Shown here in pieces: positions 58,537 through 64,000 of a DNA stretch of 64,000 nt. Numbering within the stretch: the stretch's first letter is position 1; each line of letters begins with the position of its first letter. A program made the translations under genes and the position numbers. Origin of the DNA: Streptomyces sp. GS7 (GTDB lineage: Bacteria > Actinomycetota > Actinomycetes > Streptomycetales > Streptomycetaceae); contig NZ_CP047146.1 in assembly GCF_009834125.1 (NCBI RefSeq), forward strand, positions 3,713,501-3,777,500, in the 5' to 3' direction. A model generated the notes under the pieces. It was not told the DNA's origin, did no database searches, and saw only the letters and a list, made by a program, of their open reading frames with translations.

Positions 58537-59421
58537 ATGCAGTTCCGCACCATCGGAGACACCACCGTCAGTGCCATCGGGCTGGGCGCCATGCCGCTGT
58601 CCATCGAGAACCGTCCGGACGAGCGGCGGGCCATCGCCACCGTCCACGCCGCCCTCGACGCCGGCGTCACGCTCCTCGACACCGCCGACAGCTACCACTG
58701 GCACGCCGACGAGGTGGGCCACAATGAGCTGCTGATCGCCCGTGCCCTGGCCCGCTACGGCGGCGACACCTCCGGCGTCCTGATCGCCACCAAGGGCGGC
58801 CGCGGCCGGCCCGGCGACGGCAGCTGGACCGTCACCGGCGCCCCCGAACATCTCAAGCACGCTGCCGAAACCTCCGCCAGGCGGCTGGGCGTCGACGCGA
58901 TCGGCCTGTACCAGCTGCACAAGCCGGACCCGGCCGTGCCCTGGGCGGAGTCCGTCGGCGCCCTGCGCGAACTCCTCGACGCCGGCACGATCCGCGCCGC
59001 CGGCATCTCCAACGTCACCACCGCCCAGATCCGCCAGGCGCACGCAATCCTCGGCGGCGGACTCGTCTCCGTTCAGAACCAGTACTCGTCCGCCGTCCGC
59101 GACAGCGAACCCCAGCTGCGGCTGAGCACCGAGCTGGGCCTGGCGTTCCTCCCCTGGAGCCCCCTCGGTGGCATCTCCCGCAGTTCCCTCGACGGACCCT
59201 CCGGCCCGACCTCCACGGGCACCGCTTTCCACCGCGTCGCGGCCGAGCGCGGCGTCAGCCCGCAGCAGATCGCCCTGGCCTGGCTGCTCACCCGCTCGCC
59301 AGCCGTGATCCCGGTGCCCGGAGCCAGTCGCCCGGCCTCCATCACCGACTCGGCCCAGGCCGCGAAGCTCACGCTGAGCGAGGCGGAGCTGACGCGGCTT
59401 GACCGCGAACCGCAGGGCTGA
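58537..59421 (+). CDS. Aldo/keto reductase
   Basis: 294 residues. The AKR tetrad is complete: Asp48 and Tyr53 in LLDTADSYHW, Lys86 in IATKGGRG, His128 in LYQLHKPDP. NADPH-binding elements at the end are IPVPGASRPASITDSAQAAK. It reduces an aldehyde or ketone with NADPH. Second gene of an operon with the epimerase-like protein, divergent from LysR. The pair could convert a sugar or a phenolic carbonyl compound, but the substrate is not evident. Confidence 0.93.
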   Translation: MQFRTIGDTTVSAIGLGAMPLSIENRPDERRAIATVHAALDAGVTLLDTADSYHWHADEVGHNELLIARALARYGGDTSGVLIATKGGRGRPGDGSWTVTGAPEHLKHAAETSARRLGVDAIGLYQLHKPDPAVPWAESVGALRELLDAGTIRAAGISNVTTAQIRQAHAILGGGLVSVQNQYSSAVRDSEPQLRLSTELGLAFLPWSPLGGISRSSLDGPSGPTSTGTAFHRVAAERGVSPQQIALAWLLTRSPAVIPVPGASRPASITDSAQAAKLTLSEAELTRLDREPQG

Positions 59422-59534
59422 ACCAGGTCGGGGCATCGTCGCCGAGCTCCCTGACCGAGGACGGCTGTCCGCGGGCGCTCCCGCTGATATGGGACGGTGG
59501 CAAAACATTTCGGTATCCGATGTAATCTGGGTTC

Positions 59535-60992
59535 ATGGCCACTCGTGTGACTCCGCGCCCCTTCAGGAGGCGGTGGTCGGCCGTGCTCACGACCGAGCGC
59601 GCCCGCCCGGACGGCATACGTAGGCGACCGAACGCGTGGCGGTTCGCGGTGGCCGCGGTGTGCTTCGGGGCGTTCATGGGACAGCTGGACGCCAGCATCG
59701 TCACGCTGACCTACGGAAGCCTGCGCGCCGAGTTCCATGCGTCGCTGGCGGCGGTGGAGTGGGTTTCGCTGGCGTATCTGCTGACCTTGGTGGCCTTGCT
59801 GGTGCCGGCCGGACGGCTGGCGGACGCGCACGGCCGCAAGCTGATGTACCTGTACGGGTTCGCCGTGTTCACGCTGGCATCCGCGGCGTGCGGGGTGGCC
59901 CCGTCCCTGGTCGTGCTGGTCGTCTGCCGCGTCGTGCAGGCGGCCGGGGCGGCCATGATGCAGGCCAACAGCGTGGCGCTGGTGGCGACCAGCGCGCCAC
60001 GTGCGCGGATGCGTCGCGCGCTCGGCGTCCAGGCCGCGGCGCAGGCGCTGGGGTTGGCGCTGGGGCCGACCGTGGGAGGCGCGCTGGTGTCCACGCTGGG
60101 CTGGCGCTGGGTGTTCGGGGTGAACGTGCCGATCGGTTTGATCGCCCTGTTGGGCGGGCACTACCTGCTGCCCCGGACCCGGGCCCGCACCCGCGTCGCG
60201 CGCTTCGACTGGGCCGGTCTGGGGCTGCTGGCGGTGGCGACCACCAGCGCACTGCTGGGAGTGTCGGCGGCCTCCGGACTCCCCGTACCGGCCTGGGCGG
60301 TGGCGCTGCTGTTCGCCGTGGCCGCCGGGGCGGGCTGGGGCTTCGTCCGCCGTCAGCGACTGGCCGCCGCGCCGCTGCTGAACCTTGATCTGCTGCGGGT
60401 GCCGGCCGTGGCGTTCGGGCTGGCCGGGGCGCTGAGCGGCTACCTGGTGCTGTTCGGGCCGCTGGTGCTCGTGCCGGTCGTCATGACGGCACAGGGCTCC
60501 TCGGACCTGGCCGCGGGAGCGGTTCTCACGGCGCTGCCGGCCGGGTTCGCGCTGGCTGCCACCGGCGGCGACCGGCTGCTGCCGCACTCCCTCACGGACG
60601 CGAAACGCTGCCTGGTGGGGGCCGGCGTGTTCAGCCTCGCGATGGCCGCGCTCGCGGTGGCCCCGCTGACCACCGCCGCACTGGTACCGGTACTGGCACT
60701 GGCCGGACTGGGGCTGGGCACCTTCACCCCGGCCAACAACACCATGATCATGGAGGCCATACCCGCGCACTCCTCCGGTACGGGAGGCGGCCTGGTCAAC
60801 ATGACCCGCGGCCTGGGCACCGCGCTGGGTGTCGCGCTGGTCACCCTCGCCCTGCATCTGGCGGCCGGCGGCGGGACCGCAGCCGGAGCACGGTGGTCCG
60901 CGCTGATCCTCGTGGGAGTGTCGGCCGTCGCCGTCGCCTCGGCGTGGCTGGGACCGGACTCCGACCCTGCCGCGGCACAACGCGCGCGGTGA
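59535..60992 (+). CDS. MFS transporter, DHA2-like (14 segments)
   Basis: 485 residues. Conserved motifs: GAFMGQLDASIVTLTYGSLR (motif D1), VALLVPAGRLADAHGRKLMY (motif A), and LGLALGPTVGGALVSTLGWR and WVFGVNVPIG (motif C of drug:H+ antiporters). About 14 membrane segments. It probably exports a toxic compound in exchange for protons. No dedicated regulator is adjacent, although the LysR operon upstream is on the same strand. An imperfect palindrome (CGG-tat-CCG with ACAT/ATGT flanks) lies at about 59504-59522. Confidence 0.92.
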   Translation: MATRVTPRPFRRRWSAVLTTERARPDGIRRRPNAWRFAVAAVCFGAFMGQLDASIVTLTYGSLRAEFHASLAAVEWVSLAYLLTLVALLVPAGRLADAHGRKLMYLYGFAVFTLASAACGVAPSLVVLVVCRVVQAAGAAMMQANSVALVATSAPRARMRRALGVQAAAQALGLALGPTVGGALVSTLGWRWVFGVNVPIGLIALLGGHYLLPRTRARTRVARFDWAGLGLLAVATTSALLGVSAASGLPVPAWAVALLFAVAAGAGWGFVRRQRLAAAPLLNLDLLRVPAVAFGLAGALSGYLVLFGPLVLVPVVMTAQGSSDLAAGAVLTALPAGFALAATGGDRLLPHSLTDAKRCLVGAGVFSLAMAALAVAPLTTAALVPVLALAGLGLGTFTPANNTMIMEAIPAHSSGTGGGLVNMTRGLGTALGVALVTLALHLAAGGGTAAGARWSALILVGVSAVAVASAWLGPDSDPAAAQRAR

Positions 60993-61004
60993 CCCACGGG
61001 AGCA

Positions 61005-61022
61005 CGCCCCGCCCGCGGGGCG
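61005..61022 (+). terminator. Hairpin after the MFS gene
   Basis: CGCCCCGC-cc-GCGGGGCG, perfect 8-bp arms, 12 nt past the stop. Confidence 0.55.
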
Positions 61023-61123
61023 CATGCGCTTCAGCTCCGTTCCCCGCCCACACGGCAACGCCGGTAGGCCGGAGCCCGACCTGATCAGGTGGGTCGTGCG
61101 ATGTGTGGCCGGTCCGATGCGGC

Positions 61124-61152
61124 CGGGGCGCGCCGGCGTCCGGCGCGCCCCG
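61124..61152 (-). terminator. Terminator of lgt
   Basis: Perfect 13-bp arms (61124-61136 with 61140-61152) and a 3-nt loop, 9 nt beyond the lgt stop on the minus strand. Confidence 0.75.
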
Positions 61153-61161
61153 TCGCTCGTG

Positions 61162-62052
61162 CTACGAGCCTTCCCTGTCGGGCCCAGGGGTGGCCACCGG
61201 CACGGCTTCTTCCTTCACATCCACGGCATATGGCAGCGAGGCGTCGTCGCCCGGCTTCGGACGGCGGGTGGCGATGAGGTAGACCAGGGCGCCGAGGAAC
61301 AGCGCGAGGGATACGTAGTCGTTCAGGCGCAGGCCCAGGAAGTGGTTGGCGTGATCGATGCGCAGCGCCTCGATCCAGGCACGTCCCGTGGTGTAGGCGA
61401 GCACGTAGCAGGCGAACAGCCGGCCGCGCCGGAGCCGATGGTGGTAGCGGGCCGAGAGCCACAGCAGCAGCGCCATCACGCCCAGGTCCCACAGGGACTC
61501 GTACAGAAAGGTCGGGTGGTAGAGGGCGACCGTGGGGCTGTCGGCCGGGCGGTGCGCCGGGTCGATGTACAGCGCCCACGGAAGGTGGGTGGGGCGGCCG
61601 TACAGCTCCTGGTTGAAGTAGTTGCCCCAGCGGCCGATCGCCTGGGCCAGCACCAGACCGGGGGCCGCGGCGTCGGCGAAGTCGGCCAGCCGGATGCCCC
61701 GACGCCGGCAACCCAGCCAGGCACCCACCGCGCCGAGCGCCACCGCACCGGGAATGCCCAGACCGCCGTCCCAGATGTACAGGGCGTGGATCGGCTGACG
61801 GCCGGCGGCGAAGTACAGCTCCGGGTCGGTGACCACGTGATACAGACGGCCGCCGAGGACCCCGAAGGGCACCGCCCAGACCGCGATGTCGGCGATGTCA
61901 TCCCGATGACCGCCCCGGGCCTCCCAACGGCGCCCGGTGAGCCAGACGGCAACGAAGATGCCGGCCAGGATGCACAGCGCATACGCGCGGATCGGCACCG
62001 GCCCGATATGCCACACCCCCTGGGACGGGCTGGGCAGGTACGCCAGGTTCAT
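61162..62052 (-). CDS. lgt: Prolipoprotein diacylglyceryl transferase
   Basis: 296 residues from the ATG at 62052. It transfers diacylglycerol from phosphatidylglycerol to the lipobox Cys of prolipoproteins, the first step of lipoprotein maturation. Seven membrane segments. The Lgt signature is present: GGRLYHVVTDPELYF with the His-Asp region, then AQAIGRWGNYFNQELYG, LYHPTFLYESLWDLG and YTTGRAWIEALRIDHANHFL. Shorter at the C-terminus than many streptomycete Lgt proteins, and not beside trp genes as in the typical streptomycete arrangement, so it may be a second copy. The window encodes several lipoproteins. Confidence 0.93.
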   Translation of the reverse strand: MNLAYLPSPSQGVWHIGPVPIRAYALCILAGIFVAVWLTGRRWEARGGHRDDIADIAVWAVPFGVLGGRLYHVVTDPELYFAAGRQPIHALYIWDGGLGIPGAVALGAVGAWLGCRRRGIRLADFADAAAPGLVLAQAIGRWGNYFNQELYGRPTHLPWALYIDPAHRPADSPTVALYHPTFLYESLWDLGVMALLLWLSARYHHRLRRGRLFACYVLAYTTGRAWIEALRIDHANHFLGLRLNDYVSLALFLGALVYLIATRRPKPGDDASLPYAVDVKEEAVPVATPGPDREGS

Positions 62053-62219
62053 GGTCACGACCGTTCTTGCGCGCACGGGACCCGGCGCGGGGCCGGGGAG
62101 GACCCGTACGACGATACATCGGACACCGAACCTTTTGCGGTGCGGGCGTCCCGCGTGATCGCAACCAGGCGCAGGACACCGCAGGCAGGACCGCGCCCTG
62201 GTCCGGCTACGCTTGCCGC

Positions 62220-62717
62220 ATGTCAGCGCAGCCCCGCTCCGAGGTCCCGCCGCCCCGGCCCACCGGCGAGGCGCCGGACGCACGTCTGCTCACCGAGGCC
62301 ATCACACGTCTGCGCCGCGCGCTGCGCGCCTCGATCCGCACCGACTACCCGTGGGAAGCGCTGCCCATGGCCCAGGTGGAGCTGTTGCAGGTACTGGGTG
62401 AGCACTCGCCCGCCCGGATCAGCGACCTCGCCGCCCGCCAGCGCCTGGCCCCCAGCACCGTGAGCGGGCTGATCGGCCAGATGATCACCGCGGGACTGGT
62501 CGCCCGGGACGTCGACCTCGCTGATCGCCGCGCCTCCGCCGTCACCCTCACCGACGCGGGGCGTGACCAGCTCGCTGCCTGGACCGCTGCCCATGAACGC
62601 CGCATGGATGCCGCACTCTCCGCGCTCGACGACACCGAGCGCGCCGCGATCCTGGGCGCCCTGCCCGCCCTCTTCCAACTCGCCGAGAAGCTGGGCGAGC
62701 CTCTCGACGACGAATAG
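62220..62717 (+). CDS. MarR-family regulator
   Basis: 165 residues from the ATG at 62220. Core: MAQVELLQVLGEHSPARISD, LAARQRLAPSTVSGLIGQMI, GLVARDVDLADRRASAVTLT, DAGRDQLAAW. A possible -10 TACGCT lies 6 nt before the ATG, so a leaderless mRNA is likely. Divergent from lgt, with 167 bp between the starts. Not closely related to the other three MarR genes here. Confidence 0.88.
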   Translation: MSAQPRSEVPPPRPTGEAPDARLLTEAITRLRRALRASIRTDYPWEALPMAQVELLQVLGEHSPARISDLAARQRLAPSTVSGLIGQMITAGLVARDVDLADRRASAVTLTDAGRDQLAAWTAAHERRMDAALSALDDTERAAILGALPALFQLAEKLGEPLDDE

Positions 62718-62862
62718 GAGGGACGGGGACCGGATGGGGTTCCCCGCTGCCGGCGGGGAGCGCAGATCGGCGCGCCACGGCACGGCCCCGACCCAACGCC
62801 CACGCACCCGTCCCCACCCACCACCGCCGACCACGACCTGATCGGCTCCGCACGGCGCCGGC

Positions 62863-63255
62863 TCACGATCCCTGGACGACAGTCCCCTGGTGGTAAACGA
62901 CCTTCCAGCCGTCCGGATCCTGCTGCCAGATCGTCGCCCGCCGAGACATCCGACCGTCGAGGACCAACGTATAGGTCAACAGATAGACATCCGCCGCCAG
63001 TTCACGGCAGGAGAACTCGGAGGTCTCCCACTCCTCAACCGGCGGATCCCGATGACGTTCTTCCAGGGCATCGAGTACGTACGCACGGTCGTAGCGCTGC
63101 CCCGATGCCCCCGTCTCCCAGAAGTCCGGTGCTGTCATGGCCGCAAAATCAGCCCTGGTCGTTCCGAACTCGGGGCGGTGGAACAGCGGTTCTCGGCGGA
63201 TCAGGTCATCCAGCACGCGGCACAGTCGCTCGTCGGTCACGCGGTGGGGTTCCAT
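62863..63255 (-). CDS. DUF4440/SnoaL-like protein
   Basis: 130 residues, one NTF2-like fold. Typical elements: N-terminal helix VLDDLIRREPLFHRPEFGTT, then FWETGASGQRYDRAYVLDAL, DVYLLTYTLVLDGRMSRRAT and IWQQDPDGWKVVYHQGT. This matches DUF4440 proteins. Some relatives are enzymes or binding proteins for small polar ligands; here no catalytic residue stands out. No operon. Confidence 0.8.
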   Translation of the reverse strand: MEPHRVTDERLCRVLDDLIRREPLFHRPEFGTTRADFAAMTAPDFWETGASGQRYDRAYVLDALEERHRDPPVEEWETSEFSCRELAADVYLLTYTLVLDGRMSRRATIWQQDPDGWKVVYHQGTVVQGS

Positions 63256-63343
63256 CCGCTCCGTTCAACGCCGATGAAGCCGAACCGGCATCTCGCTTAC
63301 GGGCGTACGCCAACGCGCATACGGGCGGGCTTCGGTGTGAGTC

Positions 63344-63372
63344 CCGGTGCCTGGCCGGGAGCCAGGCACCGG
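63344..63372 (-). terminator. Terminator of the small secreted gene
   Basis: Perfect 12-bp arms (CCGGTGCCTGGC / GCCAGGCACCGG) with a 5-nt loop, 12 nt past the stop on the minus strand. Confidence 0.75.
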
Positions 63373-63384
63373 AACCCTCTGCCC

Positions 63385-63726
63385 TTACTTCTGGAAGGCG
63401 CTGTTGTTGCAGCCCATGGTGGAGCCCAGTCTGGTCTGCTGCGCACCCGAGGCGCCCTCACCGTTGAGGGCGTTGCCCAGTGCGCCGTCGAGGACGCCGA
63501 CCGCACCGAGGACGTCGATGTTCAGGTCGTGCGAGCGGCACTGAGTGCCCTGGGAGACGTCGAAGAGGCCATCCTTCCCGCCTCCCTTCCTGCCGTCCTC
63601 ACCGTCACTGGAGAAGGAGGAGTTTCCGCCCTGGCTTCCGCCATGGGCGATTGCGGGGCCGGCGCCGAGGAGGCCAACGCTGCCCAGTACGGCGATCACA
63701 ACAGCGGCCTTACGAAGCTTGCGCAT
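63385..63726 (-). CDS. Small secreted protein with a conserved two-Cys C-terminal region
   Basis: 113 residues from the ATG at 63726. Signal peptide MRKLRKAAVVIAVLGSVGLL, cleavage near AIAHGG. The mature part starts with a Gly/Ser/Lys/Asp-rich flexible region, then an ordered segment with two Cys (GTQCRSHDLNIDVLGAVGVL, NALNGEGASGAQQTRLGSTM, GCNNSAFQ), which could form one disulfide. Such proteins recur in Streptomyces genomes; they are probably surface-exposed and may relate to aerial growth, but no function is established here. Confidence 0.75.
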   Translation of the reverse strand: MRKLRKAAVVIAVLGSVGLLGAGPAIAHGGSQGGNSSFSSDGEDGRKGGGKDGLFDVSQGTQCRSHDLNIDVLGAVGVLDGALGNALNGEGASGAQQTRLGSTMGCNNSAFQK

Positions 63727-64000
63727 TTCATCTCCGGTAGATCGATCGGAAGCGATCAGAGATTGATCGACTTCGTACGTCTATGAAAACTAATGCGGAA
63801 TATGTCCCAACTCCTCAGTGACACGCTGAGTTTCACGACTGCCGCGGCCTGGATACACCACGCTTATCGGATAACCCGCACTCCTGATGGCCTCATTGGT
63901 ATCGGCCGCAGTGCGCGGGACGGGGTTGCAGAATGCCGTCCGCCGGGGTGGCGGGGCGGGGATGGTGGATGCCTGCATGGTGGTGCCATCGCACGGGCGG
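63727..64000. other. Window edge, upstream region of the last gene
   Basis: The first 120 bases are AT-richer and probably hold the promoter of the gene ending at 63385. On the minus strand a frame open to the window edge ends at 63790 (contains DTNEAIRSAGYPISVVYPG); it could be the C-terminus of a partial gene but has no recognised family. Confidence 0.3.

Noticed and set aside
59073..61058. Long minus-strand frame opposite the MFS and aldo/keto reductase genes
   Set aside because: Gln/Arg/Gly-rich shadow of two well-supported plus-strand genes.

Overview
The window reads as chromosomal DNA of a Streptomyces-type actinomycete. GC is very high throughout, many genes need GTG or TTG starts, stop/start overlaps of the ATGA/GTGA kind are common, and several families are typical of Streptomyces (AfsR/SARP regulator, DUF6131-type mini membrane protein, YqeB-like protein, PadR plus HAAS-type membrane protein, small secreted proteins, SigE-family sigma factor). 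I cannot fix a species. No rRNA or tRNA gene, CRISPR array or intact mobile element was seen. The only transposon trace is a decayed IS630-type transposase near 54 kb.

Layout. 0-8 kb: a secreted coiled-coil protein with an overlapping lipoprotein gene, a large SARP regulator, an I36-type inhibitor, a YVTN beta-propeller protein, a ruined amidohydrolase, and a thioredoxin-fold protein without CXXC. 8-17 kb: small membrane and stress genes (DUF6131, HEAT repeat, LiaF-like, TetR/YqeB pair, PadR/HAAS operon, VC0807-like). 16.9-27.1 kb: a respiratory nitrate reductase operon narGHJI (minus strand) and a divergent ClC antiporter/channel with CBS domains, bracketed by two paralogous MarR regulators. 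27-36 kb: a PIG-V-like mannosyltransferase, a SigE-family sigma factor with a membrane partner, a PIG-L deacetylase, a nucleotidyltransferase, a probable structured RNA with a clear terminator, a PAS-SpoIIE phosphatase, a MarR gene with a perfect operator beside a dead amidohydrolase, and a papain-like protease. 36-47 kb: a sigma factor/zinc finger/transmembrane/CAP-domain fusion, copper-type Met/His-rich exported proteins, an exported amidase, an SGNH hydrolase, and an orphan solute-binding lipoprotein whose coupled downstream gene is truncated. 47-64 kb: a sedolisin-like protease, SDR and TesB-like enzymes, a DauR-like regulator with a threonine/serine-dehydratase-family enzyme, the IS630 remnant, several regulator/oxidoreductase pairs, an MFS exporter, lgt, a MarR gene and small secreted proteins.

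How the genes fit together. Most of the window is a patchwork of short regulator-plus-target units. Several regulators have clean palindromes at their own promoters: TetR at 10.9 kb, PadR at 12.5 kb, MarR at 34.6 kb, TetR at 55.3 kb and the DauR-like gene at 51.9 kb. The most coherent functional block is nitrate respiration. NarGHI would pass electrons from the quinol pool to nitrate, NarJ would mature NarG, and the adjacent ClC protein may move anions across the same membrane. The most unusual single gene is the 550-residue sigma/CAP fusion at 36.7 kb, which appears to join a cytoplasmic transcription factor to an extracellular CAP domain through one membrane segment. At least four genes are in visible decay, so the region seems to have been losing accessory functions.
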